From Ehretia macrophylla (Eukaryota; Streptophyta; Magnoliopsida; Boraginales; Ehretiaceae), in contig CM075778.1 in assembly GCA_037974665.1 (NCBI GenBank), forward strand, positions 26,478,001 to 26,542,000: 64,000 nucleotides of DNA, written 5' to 3'. The position numbers were made by a program, and so were the translations under genes. Under the pieces are notes generated by a model. That model did no database searches, was not told where the DNA came from, and worked only from the letters and a program-made list of their open reading frames with translations. This document shows positions 11,954 to 23,585 of the stretch, piece after piece; position 1 is the first letter of the stretch; every line of letters begins with the position of its first letter.

Positions 11954-12100
11954 CAAGAAGAAGATTATGATATAGGGTACCTTGTACAGCCAGCGGGTCA
12001 GGCACCTCCATCTCACAAGAGGAAGAGAGATTAAGAAGAAGATAGTGAAGATGAGGAGGATGATGTGGTAGAGTGCAGGCTTGGCATATGCCCTGCATGA
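11954..12100 (+). pseudogene. Possible captured host exon (acidic, KRKR-containing tail)
   Basis: A splice-acceptor-like tract (ttttctgttaatag) ends at 11953. The frame after it reads EEDYDIGYLVQP, then PPSHKRKRD, a stop at 12032-12034, and EEDSEDEEDD to a TGA at 12098-12100. A basic cluster followed by an acidic run is typical of the tails of plant nuclear acidic proteins, but I cannot name a parent. Its position inside the MULE, right of the copia insertion, fits transduplication of a host gene. One in-frame stop makes it a non-functional fragment. Confidence 0.35.
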
Positions 12101-12562
12101 TCTTGAAAAGAACTTTGTGTTTGTTGATTATGTACATGATGAAATTGATTAAGAAAGAAAAGGCCATGGAGGCTTTACTTGTAAATACCTTGTGAGATAG
12201 CTTAGAGATTAGAAATTCTTTGAATAGGGGATAAATATTTTTGTAGATATACATTGCTTAATTTGGATAATCAATTACAAGAAAATAAGCATTTCGAGGC
12301 TTTCCTTGTATAGTCTATTTATGAAATCTGCTATAATTTTACGATATGGCAAACTTCTTGTAAATGTTCATAAATTTAGTAGAGAAGATATCTTTTTTTT
12401 TTACTTTTTCTTTTTCTTATTGGCATTTAATACTCGTTATCCTTGCATTGCTAGTTCCAAGCTGAAATAACTCTGGCACAGAATACACGAAGATTCTCAC
12501 ATCTCCATGGAAGGAAACGTAGAAAAACTAATCCAAGATAGGGAATTAATAATTAAAACAAT

Positions 12563-12851
12563 GAGCGGAAAATACTATACCTCCTGTGTTTTAAAAAATG
12601 TGAACCATAAACCTTGTATTTTAAAAATTTACAAAAGGGTATTTTCGTCTTATCAAATATGTAAGACTTTAAAAAATAGTGCTCCCCTTCTTACAGCACG
12701 ATTGTACTGCACGCATCGTTAAATTTAACAGAACAGTGGACGACGGGGTCTTTTGTACAACATTCCGCAAAAAACAGGGTGTGTTATGCCAATTTTTAAA
12801 ACTCATTTGCGTTTTTCGGTCCAAACACAGGGGCATTATACCATTTACCTG
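12563..12851. repeat. Right terminal region of the MULE, with a second TIR-like start
   Basis: At 12563, gagcggaaaatactatacc followed by tcctgtgtttt repeats the design of the element's 5' end and points the same way. With the right TIR at 12824-12851 it could be read as a 289-bp MITE. No 9-bp duplication supports a separate insertion (taaaacaat versus tttttattg), so I keep it as part of the larger element. Confidence 0.5.
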
Positions 12852-12860
12852 TTTTTATTG

Positions 12861-13050
12861 CATTTGGTTTACTCTCCTTATCATATGCAATTATGTTGTG
12901 AATATTGTCCTCTTATAGCCGTTTGTGGATTGCTTTAGTTTTCACTTTTATACCCTCTGAATTCTGATAGATTGAAAGTTTTATCACTGAAAACAATACA
13001 GAAAGCATTGCTTCACTCCTTCTACTTGCTGCTTCTTCAACTAGTGTTGT
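12861..13050 (+). pseudogene. Rest of NAC copy 0 flank with 5' end of neprosin-like relic
   Basis: Continues the flank interrupted at 4310 and matches 31571-31790 and 56334-56545. The last part (12987-13050) is the start of the hydrophobic, signal-peptide-like reading found in the other copies (TIQKALL, LLL, LVLLS). Homology stops near 13050, and the rest of the relic is missing here. Confidence 0.55.
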
Positions 13051-13923
13051 TGTCTACAAATAGAGGGTTACACTTTAAAACAGTCTTTTAAGCACCTTGG
13101 GCTTACTACAGTGTCACGTGCCACCATCCCATGAACGTGTCAAAGGAACCCCCGTGTCATTTTGAATAACTCGACGTCTTGAAGAAATTTCCATAATAGA
13201 GTAGCAATGGAAGAACCAGAAATAAATTCACTCCTACCTTAGTTGAAAGCAGATACAGCAGTAATACATTCAATAGACATTCTTTTACATGGAAATCACA
13301 ATTTCTTTTATTAATGGTTTCTTTAGGAAATGCATGTTGAGATTGTTGTTTATGAACATATGAAAGTCGAATCATTTATCAGAAATATGTAGCGTTCCTT
13401 TACCTTTCGAATGGAATGGCTTTCATATTAATAAAATAAAATCATTTTGCAAGCGGTTTATATTAATCGTTGCAATATATATGCAGTGTAGCTCTTTTTA
13501 TGAAGTATTATTCATAAAATTAGTTTTATGCGACGGTTTTTGAAATTTTGGTTTAAAGCAACGTTCACAGAATTGTTGCTTATTACTTTTAGACATTTTA
13601 AACATTTTAAAAGTATTTTATCTCAAAAAACTTGGACCTTTCTTCTCATAAAAGACTTGGTTATTTATTAAAACCAAAACCCAAAAATGAATTTGACCCA
13701 AAAAAAAAAACCCAATCCTCTCATCGAAGCATCAAAGGGTTTATAACTTTTGTGTACTTTTTAAAATTTATGACTATTTTAGAGATTCTTTATTAGTGTA
13801 TTGTTAAATATCATATATGTTGGTTAATTGATTAACTAGTGCAATTTGCTGGAAGTCTATGAGTTTGTTGATTTGCAATTTGTATTTGAATATTTTGAGC
13901 CTTTTGCACTGTTGAAATAGAAA
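13051..13923. other. No gene seen
   Basis: AT-rich intergenic sequence. Short pieces such as gcgacggttttt near 13531 resemble the subterminal repeats of CACTA elements and may belong to the repeat at 14740-16830. Nothing else is supported. Confidence 0.5.
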
Positions 13924-14323
13924 AGTTAAGAATCATGGTTTCTCTTTTAAAACTAATTGGTGTCAAGTGCAATTAGCCCATGATCTTATTAAGTGATTTT
14001 TTAGTTATGAGGAGCCGATGTAGGAAATACCACATTTAACACTCCCTCTCACTTGTGATCCGGCGAGAACGAGCTAACATGAGGGGAACGAGTCAGTGAA
14101 ACAAGAGCAAGAATGAACTGGCATGAGGAAAGTGAGTCAGCAAGAGTGAAACGAGATGGGTCACATGTGGACGAATACGACCAAGACCCAGTTCTGATAC
14201 CAAGTTAAAAATCAAGAATTTCTATTTTAAAACCAATTGATATCAAATAGAGTTGGCTCATGACCTTATTAAATGGCTTTTTTTAATTATAAGGAGCCGT
14301 TTTAGGAGATACCACATTTAACA
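13924..14323 (-). mobile_element. TRIM-like miniature LTR retrotransposon
   Basis: Two direct repeats of about 120 bp (13924-14041 and 14203-14323), both ending caca-tttaaca, flank a 160-bp interior. On the minus strand the order is LTR, PBS (tggtatcagaac, complement at 14191-14202), non-coding interior, purine tract (complement of ctccctctcac at 14042-14052), LTR. There is no coding room, as expected for TRIMs. No clear target duplication; the LTR edges are worn. Confidence 0.62.
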
Positions 14324-14739
14324 TGCACATCCTTGTTTTAAAATTTTCCTTTCTTGCATCTTTGTAGCTTCGAGAGTGTATTGGATCTCCCATTGTTGCC
14401 ATGGAGCCATATGAATTGTTAGCATTGCTACCTATCTACTTTGGAGAGGATCTTTTATGTTCAAACACTTGGCTTATGAAGATGTGGAAGAGAATGATAT
14501 GTTGAGCTGAATCACAAATTTGGTGTTGCTGCCATGTTATTTCTTGCTTAACTAGCCATGTTTTATTTTGTTTCTTTTTGTAGATGTCTAGCTAACAACA
14601 CTGATTCGGATTAAAAATTTTGTATACTGATATGATTGTTAAGTTCAAGAAAATTGCTGGGTTATATAATATAGTCATTTGAAATATATAATGAACTATA
14701 TATTATTACTTTTTGGAATAATAAATCTTTATTATACTT

Positions 14740-15179
14740 TTAAAGACCGTTGCCAATAACTAACAAAATTGTCTCAAAAACTATGAAAACCGTTGCAAAT
14801 ATTCTTCAAAACTGTTGCAATAACTAATTAATTAACTTTCGCAAAGAAGTATCAAAACTGTTGCTATTCCTCTTCAAAATCGTTATCATACCTGACAAAA
14901 CTGTTGTGAAAAGTTTAAAAACCATTGTTGGTACTTTGTTAAAACGTTGCAATAGCTAAAACAATTGTAATAAAAATTGCTAAAATTGTTTCTATTACTC
15001 TTAAAAATCGCCACAATAATCGAAAAAAAATATATATTGCAAAAAGTTTCTAAAGTGTTGCAATTACTCTTCAAAACCATTGCAATAACTATAAAAAAAA
15101 TTATAGCAAAAATACTAAAAAGTGTTGTTGCTACTCTTAAAAACCTTTGTAGTAATCAAATAAAATGTTGCAAAAAGTT
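14740..15179. repeat. Degenerate gttgcaa-type repeat array (CACTA-like), left part
   Basis: Many loosely spaced (about 25-30 bp) copies of aaaaccgttgcaa and variants. The same array resumes at 16524 after a solo LTR insertion. Such motifs are typical subterminal repeats of plant CACTA elements, but no CACTA terminus or transposase is seen. Confidence 0.5.
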
Positions 15180-16523
15180 TGTTAGCCTAATGGTGTTAAT
15201 CTCATATTTTGATGATATCTAAATCTTAATTAAATGACTATCTAATGACTAATCGTGCTTGCTTATGTCATATATATTTGAAATTAGTCAGAGATTGGGA
15301 AATGCTTGAGTGTTACTCATGCATAAAAATGTGGCTAGCACGTGCTTATCAAATGCATATCAAGTTTGAAGTGGCTATGATTGGTGAAGATCTGTTAAAG
15401 CTTCAAAGAGTTAATATCCATGAAGATTGTGGAAGATGAAGAGGGAGTCATAAGTGGAGAAGTGGCGACATAAGAGGTATCGGCTTTACAATTGTGGTTT
15501 GCCTTTGAATTCATTTTAAAGCTCAAAACCATTTTGCAAAATCTATGTTAATTTTATTATTTTGGATTTTAAAGTGTTTTGGATGTTTAAAAGGTTGAAA
15601 ACTTCTTTCAAAACTTGCTTCTAAAATTTTCTAAGATTGTTACTGTTTGGGAAAATCGTTTCAGATCATCACGACAAGACTTATGCTAAAAAGGGGTGAT
15701 CCCGTCGAGTAAGTCGACCGGATCCACTCAACCGGATCTCATTCAGTGATATCCGGGCGAGTGACCTAGTCGAGTTACTTGACCGAATCTACTCAACCGG
15801 ATTCTTGTCAGTGATACCCGTACGAGTGACTCGGTCGAGTCACTTGACCGGATTGTTGTGTTAAAAAAATATAGTCGTTATATATCCGTTGACAACTTTT
15901 TTTATATATTTTCAATCACCTCCATTGCAAAAATACATCTTCCAACTACAACCAATTGTTCAAAAGCTTTTAGATAATCAAAAACACATTGCTTACACAA
16001 ATCATTGAGCTTTAACTTGCAAATCAGTGAGCATTCAAGAAGAGCATTAAATTGTATTCATCTACTCTTGAAGAGATATATTGACTCAATATTTATTTCA
16101 TTCCTATTATAAGATAAACACTTTAGATCTATAGTTTTGAGAGATTCATTGTATAAAGAGAGTAAAAAATCTTCTTTGTAGATTCAAATGAGTGAAGAGA
16201 CTTGTACTACTCTTGTGGACTCAAAAAAACTTGTATTGTTGGTTTGTGCTTCACCAACTTGTGAAGAGGCACTACTTGTAGAGCTAGTGGAAATTCTAAG
16301 GGGGAGGTAACCTTGGGTGGTAGATATAGATTAGCGAACCACCATAAATCGTTGTGTTCGTCTTCTTTCCATTTTATTTCCTTGTTTTCATTTTTTGTGC
16401 ACTCTACATGTGTGATAATTTGCTTGCTCGGATACAAATTGTTTAAATTGAAATTTTTAATTGGTAGTCATTAAATAAATACTTAATTCACCTTTCCCCC
16501 TCTTAAGTATATTTGCCTTAACA
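15180..16523 (+). mobile_element. Solo LTR, 1,344 bp, TSD aagtt
   Basis: Begins TGTTAGCCTAATGG and ends TTTGCCTTAACA, with perfect 5-bp duplications aagtt at 15175-15179 and 16524-16528. No internal region, PBS or polypurine tract between repeats, hence a solo LTR left by recombination between LTRs. The pre-insertion sequence (gttgcaaaaagtttctaaag) recurs at about 15036, confirming the site. Contains a two-unit repeat of about 70 bp at 15701-15855. Related LTR sequence occurs at 45060-45836 and 58830-59703. Confidence 0.85.
15701..15855 (+). repeat. ~70-bp tandem repeat rich in gtcgagt/accggat
   Basis: Two full units and a partial third. Each contains gtcgagt, acttgaccgg, actcaaccgga and cagtgatacccg. 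More GC-rich than the rest of the solo LTR. Confidence 0.75.
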
Positions 16524-16830
16524 AAGTTTCTAAAGTGTTGCAATTGCTCTTCAAAACCATTGCAGCAACTAAAAAAAACTGTTGCAAAAATACTAAAAAG
16601 TGTTTCTATTACTTCTCAAAACCGTTACAAATAAGAAAACGCTTATCATGAAGCCTTTGAACAAAACTGTTACAAAAAGTATCAGTTGCAATGATTTTTT
16701 ACCGTCGACTATTATTTATGCAAAACCATTGCTATAAGGTTTTCGCAATGAGAGCAGATTTAATAGTTGAAAAACCATTGCGTAAAATCATTAGGCAACA
16801 ATTTTCAAGAGTTACAGCAAATTAAAAATG
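16524..16830. repeat. gttgcaa-type repeat array, right part
   Basis: Continuation of the array cut at 15179. Ends with motifs such as accgtcgac and gcaaaaccattgc that resemble CACTA subterminal repeats. Confidence 0.5.
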
Positions 16831-17215
16831 TGGGAGCATCTAAATAAAATAATCAAATAAAATTCCATAATTCCAAAACAAACAAAAAAATCAGGTAAAA
16901 GACATCCACGTTCCTAAGTTTTTTGGAATTAGGATAAGTAGGTCCCTGAGTTTTTTCTCTTCTACTAAGTCCTTCAAACTTGATATCGAAATCTTTCTTT
17001 ATTTGAAATCATTCAAATTATAGTATAACTTCTTAAAATTAATAGTGTTGTGACCACTAAATTCTATTAATTTAGCGTGATATCAATTTATCAATAAATT
17101 AATATTTATTAAATTATTGAGTTATTTGTAATTTTTTTGGCTTAATAGTAAACATATTATATTTATGGTATCTTTTTTTAAAAGTGACTCATAATTTTTA
17201 AAGCCAATTTGAAAA
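16831..17215. other. No feature seen
   Basis: AT-rich sequence with no frame, repeat or recognised element. Confidence 0.5.
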
Positions 17216-18469
17216 TGTTGGATTTTGGGGTCGAGTTGCCCAATATGAGTTGACCCGGCCCTACCCATTTTGTATGGGTCAATAGAAGTTATGGGAAGTT
17301 ATTCCCATAACTAATTAAAAAGAAAAAGAAACGTTTTTTTCTTTAGACATTAGATACAGAAGAACTGTCTTATGTTTTCTTTCTCTCTTCTCTCTCCCAA
17401 ACTTTCTCTGTCAGTTTACTATGTGTAAACAATTCAATCAAAAGGGCTCTTAAGTTGTGGCCAAGCAGTCCAAGATCGAACATGTATTTTGGACTCTGTT
17501 TCGTGACTGTTTAACGGTGAAACGAATGTGGTTAATTCCTGCAGACTTTTTTGCATACTTCGAGGTTAGTATTTAATTTTATTCGGTTTATGAATATCCG
17601 TATTGTGTATTTAAATTCTTCATTGGTATCAAAGCCAAATCGTTGGTTCTCCATAGATATTTGTTATTTGCAGTATACATGTGTATATGCATGTTAAATT
17701 GATGAATTATTGCGATTTGAACAATTTTTAACGTAATAATTGTGAATTTATGTTTCTGTGAAGTATCATAAGTATGTGTAATCTTGGTACTAGTAGAACA
17801 TGCTCATCGCAAGGATTCTAACGGCGTAAATTTTGTAATTTTTCATTAAGTAATGAATTTATTACGAATTTTTAAAGTTTCATTGTCAAACTGATTAAAA
17901 CATTTTCATCACTGTTTTGGCCCTTTTTCATGTCTGTATCATGCTCCAAAAATTGTGTATTTAGTATTGTTAGAACAGGCTCATTAAGAGCTTTTCGTAG
18001 ACATGTAATTCAATAAATTTGGCTTAAAAACACATAAGTTATGAAATTTTTACGTTTTTTCATAAATCTAGAAAAAAATTTGTTTAGTGCATGTTCTTAG
18101 TATAGTGTAGTGTGTGTGCGTGGGAAAACGTGAAAATTGGATGGGTATAGGACATGGGGACACGTGGCCTAATCGTGGACTACCATGTGGCCACGTCTTT
18201 AGTGACAAAAAATTCAAAAAAAAAAAAGGGTCACATCTGTTAGACGTGAATGATCATGTCTGACGACGTGATTCAATGTTCAAATTTGAATTTATAATCA
18301 CGTCCATGTTCAAAATGTGAACATGGTTTGTTAGGCCACGTGGCTCATTCCGGTTACGCCACATGGCCCTATATAAATAATAATATATATATTTAATTAA
18401 ATTAAATTAGTTTTAATTTAATTTTTAAAGATAGAATTAAAATTAGTTTTTAATTTTTCTACACCCTAA

Positions 18470-18690
18470 CCCCGCTGCCACCGAAGGTAGTCCAGTGTCG
18501 GCGGACGATGGTTCGACGGTAGTTGGGTGGCGGCCCGGCGGTGGCCCGGTGGTGGTCCGACGGTAGCCCAGCAATGGTTTAGCAGTGGCAAAAAATGATC
18601 CGACCGTCTGCTGGTGGTAGTCTGGCGACGAATGACGGTGGTCTGGTCGCCAACCGATGGTGGTTCGGCGATGATCCAGTCATCCGGCCA
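18470..18690 (+). repeat. GC-rich gcggtggcc minisatellite-like island
   Basis: About 220 bp of irregular repeats such as ggtggtccgacggtag and ggcggcccggcggtgg in the leader or gag area of the decayed copia element. It is strikingly GC-rich against an AT-rich background and is followed by a (TA)n run at about 18702-18729. Every frame is interrupted, so I do not call it coding. Confidence 0.65.
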
Positions 18691-18696
18691 TTGCTA

Positions 18697-18733
<37 letters not shown>

Positions 18734-20699
18734 TAAATAATACATAGTTGTATTAATTTAAAGGATGGCATAATATCTATGTGATATTTACTAATTTGAC
18801 CCCATATTTTTTTATGCTTTTATCTTTGTGATAATTGCATTTTTGCCTCCATGTTTATTAAATGAGCTCTTATCTTTGTTATAATCTCATTTTTTACTCA
18901 ATGTTCTCAAAGAGGGTCATTATCTTTGTGATAATTGTGTTTAGACCCCTATTTCTAGCAAGACTAGTACATAACTTAAATTAATTTCAATTATGGCATG
19001 AAATTATGAGTAATTTTATTAAATTACCCAAATATTTGTAATTTAATTGTAATTGTTACAATTAGAGGCATGAATTTTTTGTAATTTCATTTAAATGCCT
19101 AAATTTATGCGATTTAATTATGATCTTTACAATCAGTGATGTAAAATTTTTGTAATTTCATCTCGAAGTATGAAATTTATGTAATTTCACATACATATTG
19201 TGTACAACACTAATACATGCTACATGCATTATTATTATTATTTTAAATTAATTTATTGGATAGTTATGTATTAAAATTTGTTTATTTTTCCGAGGACTTT
19301 AGTAGTCATTCAAGGATTGTGTAAGTTATAACAAACTGCGAGAAATATTTCATCACTACTGGCCATAAGAAAACGTATTGCAATGGGCCTAAACTGATTA
19401 TCCTATAGTTCATTTTACTTTTAATATTTACGTGTAATATTAAATGTTTAATAGGATAATTTTTATGAGCATGTGATAGTCATACGTGATTTCATGTGTA
19501 GTGTTAGATGTACTCTTTTTTTCTCATAACACACGTAGAACCAAATTTGTGTCTTTTGGGTCTCGATAAGTTTGAGACAACTTCTACATGCCCAATTGTC
19601 ATGGTCTATATGTGTTAAAAGAATTGAATGTGTCAACTCTGGTGGACCACAACAATTATAAAAAAAAAAAAAAGGAGAACATTGAGGAGTAGTTATTTTT
19701 GCCTAACACTGTTAGTTGTTTATATGTTAAACATTTTTCTAATTCATGTTGTTATCATAAGTATATGTTGCATATGTCAATAATGAGTTTTAATTCTTTA
19801 TCTGAGTAGGAGTTCTAAGATTGGGATTGTTGTAATTCTAATCTAGAACTATTAGTTCTCACACATGTGAATTTATATAATTCATATACAGAACTAATGT
19901 TTCTACTTGAATAGGATTAAATTGTGATAATTTTAACATTTGAATATAGAATTTGGCAGGTTGTACTACAATCTGTTGGTACTATATCTTATGTCACTTT
20001 ATTACATTTAAATACTTGTTCAAGTAGAATTAAACATCTAAATGTGCTAGTATCGAACATCAGAGATGTCTATGTTGTGGTTATTTATGATAATCGCAAA
20101 ATATCATTGCTGAAGGAAAAATGAACAATGATGATTGGCATCATCAAGTTTAGAATATCCATGAGTAGCAAATAGGTGTTTGAGACACTGAGTTATAGTG
20201 TGGTGAACCATTAAGGTGGCAACACCACTCCACATAAGAGGTAGAGGCCTAACGGGCTAAAAAATGCTACATAACGTTGTTGAGCACTGTGCATAATACC
20301 TCATTCCTTATTACGAAGTATGACCTACTAATATGGGGATTTTGAAAGCTTGATAAAGAAGTTCAGTGGAATTTCCATTTCTAAGCTAAGTCAGCTTATA
20401 ATCAAGTTTGACACATGCTAGAAGCTCTTAATGCTACTGAGAGGTAGCATTTCCAAGATGTCGAACATAATTTGAGAATTGAAGGTAGTTGACCACATTC
20501 TCATTGATGGACAACAAGTGCAAGTTGTCATCACATCCTTTCCATTTAAACTAGTGCACATAATTGTCAACATGACGCAAAATGCGTCAATTGGAGTTTG
20601 TGCTAACTCCTTTGGCCGTCAAGGCTACTGGTCAAGCTTAAGTAGTTGAGTCCAATAAGCAAGGGTCATGTGGATCCAAGTATAAGGGGCAATGACTCC

Positions 20700-23585
20700 A
20701 ATGACAAAAAGAAATGATGATCCGACTAAGAAGACCAAGAAGGTCAGATGTATATGTGACAAATACAAGTTATATGCTACAATTGTCACAAGAAGGGTCA
20801 CTAAGCTCTGGATTGCCCTGAGCTGAAGACCGGAGTTTTGACCTCATAGCTAAAATCGAAGAAGTGTACGTGGAATACCATTAGAATTTCACCGAATCAT
20901 GGTGGATATCTATGGAAAATACCTTGAGAGTTGAAGTCAAGGGCATCGGCACTTGCTAACTATCGCTTAATGATGGCCAAACTCTATTTTCTATGATGTC
21001 CAGTATGCTCTGGATTTTAAAAAAGGCTTGGTATGTGCATTAAATCGTTTTACCATTAGGTTCTCAACTTCGTATATTTAGTACTCAATCAAATACTCAT
21101 TATAGATTTGGCTATATTGTGGTTGATATTTTCTTGTTTTACGAGTTGAACATCAAAACCATTTCTATATAAATGTGTTATTAATGCTACATTGTTGAGA
21201 TTTGTAGCATAGCAAGCTAGGCATCTAGGGCAAAGTAAAATGACCAGACTCGCAAGCAAAGGTCTTTTGAGCCTGTAATTAGCACAATTCTATCTGCCCC
21301 TGTGTGAAAGTTGTCTAGACAATGAATGCACAATAAAATGTTTGGCAAAGGCTTACGATCTAGTTTCTGGTTGCCTTGTATTCATCCTGAAATCTATAAT
21401 CCAAAGAATGTTAGGGCAAGGCATGAGGCCTCATATTTCGTTATTTTTCTCAAAGTTTTCACAAGATTTGGTCTTGTCATTTTGGACAAGTTTAATTGCT
21501 TTGGAAGTTATTCTAATCATGTTGAGAATCAAACAAACATAAAGTGAAATCTTTGAGAATCGATCTTGTTCGGTAATATTTATTTTGATTCGTTCAAAAT
21601 GATTTGTGACAAAAAAGGTATAGCAAAAGGGCTAAATATTCCTGACACTTCGCAACTATGAGATGTTGTAGTAAGACGGAATACATCCTCATTGAATATA
21701 GTTAAGTATATGATGGCTCATATAAATTTCTCAATTTTGTGTTGAGAATATATAACTGCCATATATATGTCTACTTAACCGAGAGCCCTAGAAATCAATC
21801 ACTTAAACTATTTATGAGTCATGGACAAGTGGTGAACTAGTCTGCGATGCCTTATGACCCTATGAGTTGACTACTTTTGTTCATGACATTTCTCATGAGC
21901 TTGAGAAATTTTAACCGAAATGAAATATGTGTATTTCCATTTCGTACTTTGAATGCTCCAAAGGGAATGTTCATTGCTGAACAGATAGTGGAAGTGTGTC
22001 TGAACTCAACATTCTTGGATATAGAATTTCCTAGTAAGAGATTCAGTTAACTGAATTGAATGCTCCTAATAGTCCTATCCCTCACAAATTTTTCAGTTGA
22101 AAGGAATATTTGCTTTCGTTCACTAATCCAAGTGGGAGATATACACCGGTTTGGTTTGGTCAACTTGAATTTGTTTCAAGATCAAAGTGAATTTGTTTCA
22201 TTAACTGGTTTATGGATCATGTTCACTTGCAATAGTAATATTGGTTTGATCAACTCGAATCTATTTCGTGATCAATGTGAGTTCGTTTCACTACCGGGTG
22301 ATTATGAAAATAAGTTTTTCATTTGGTTACTAGTTAGGATGATGATGAATCTTAGATAGTGGCTGAAGTTCTCTCATCTTTTTGTAAGGAAAAGTTGGAT
22401 AAAAGCAATGGAAGAACAAGTGGATTTAATATCAAATATTAAGCTCGCCAGTGACTAAAATGTTGTACCCAAATTGAGGGTATAACTTGAAAACAAATCT
22501 TCTTTTATTGTTAGGTTTGCCTTAATTCACCTATTTCTGATCATGTCACCCAATTGAACCTCAAATTATATCAGGTGGATATAAAAGTGATTTACATCAA
22601 GTGGATGTAAATGTGATATTTCTTCGTGAAGAAATGCAAGAAGAATTCATTATGTATGATATTCAAATGGCTCAATAAGGTATCAATGTATATGTCAATT
22701 GATCTGAGAGTAGATATATGATTCTATCTCTCTAGATGGATTACATATTGTTGATCATAAATGACAAGGAGTATATAATTACAATTAGGAAGTGGTTGGT
22801 TGTCCTCAACTTTGTGGTATGAAGGACATTGGTAGAGTAGTTTGTGTGTTTAGAGTCAAGATCCAAAGGGGTTAATCTAAGATTCTTGTTTTGTTGCAAG
22901 AGTCATATGTCAAGCAAGTTCTTGAATGACTCAACGCATAAGTCTACAAACTTTTAGATGCTCATGTAACCGAGGGAGAATGCCTAAGCCAAGGAATGTG
23001 TCCCCTAATGCCAGAATAGATTGATGAGATAAAAATGTTCCTTATTCAAGCACCATGGGTAACCTAGTATATAATGTGGTGTATACATGGATAGATATTT
23101 GTTTTTTCCGTGAGATTGGTTAGTAGTTACCAATCAAATCTTTGACCAGTTCATTCCATCGTTGTCATAAGGATCATGAAGTATTTGAAAGGCAATTTAG
23201 ATTTTGTCAATGCCATTAAAGTATTGATCTTTATTAGTTGAGATCCACAAATGCTGATTTGGGTGGTAACCCAGATGAGCGTAAAGTTACCTCTTGACAC
23301 GCTTACTTGTTAATCAATGGCATTACTTCATGGAATAACAAGAAGTAAATATGCATAGTATTGTCAACTGTGAAAATTGAGCTGTGTGGCATGCTCAGCA
23401 ACTATGCAGAAGGCAGTATGGCTCAAGAGATTATAATGGACTTGAGATGAGTCAGTTGCTAGACGGGCAATGACGATCTATTGTGTCCACTAATTATCCG
23501 TCGCCTATGCTAAGGATTCTAAATTTCATGGCGAGACCTAGTACATGGACATTATGGCTTTGTGTCATAAAAAGAAGTGATTGTG
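20700..23585 (+). pseudogene. copia pol remnants (zinc knuckle, IN, RT, RNase H)
   Basis: The traces are in the right order but scattered over frames. A zinc knuckle CYNCHKKGH...LDCPE lies near 20771-20822. An integrase core piece reads RARHEASYFVIFLKVFTRFG in the open frame 21326-21547, and VENQTN follows. Reverse transcriptase reads HQVDVNVIFLREEMQEEFIMY near 22595. The pre-RNase-H region lies near 23120-23220, and an RNase H end resembling YAKDSKFHGE...YMDI near 23505-23560. Stops and frameshifts are frequent throughout. This is an old insertion. Confidence 0.75.

Larger units (their letters stand above)
4311..12851. mobile_element. Mutator-like (MULE) non-autonomous element, possible Pack-MULE, host to a copia insertion
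   Basis: The two ends carry imperfect terminal inverted repeats of about 28 bp (4311-4338 and 12824-12851), sharing the inner block ccctgtgttt. Similarity continues weakly inward for over 100 bp. The element is flanked by a 9-bp direct duplication tttttattg at 4302-4310 and 12852-12860, the size typical of Mutator elements. The sequences outside (3961-4310 and 12861 onward) are adjacent to each other in both other NAC copies, which proves the insertion. Without the nested copia it would be about 3.3 kb. No transposase frame is seen. One stretch looks like a captured exon (11954-12100), which suggests Pack-MULE. A second TIR-like start at 12563 leaves open a more complex history. Confidence 0.72.

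Noticed and set aside
12563..12851. Separate 289-bp MITE at the right end of the MULE
   Set aside because: No matching 9-bp duplication around it, while 4302-4310 and 12852-12860 match perfectly for the larger element.
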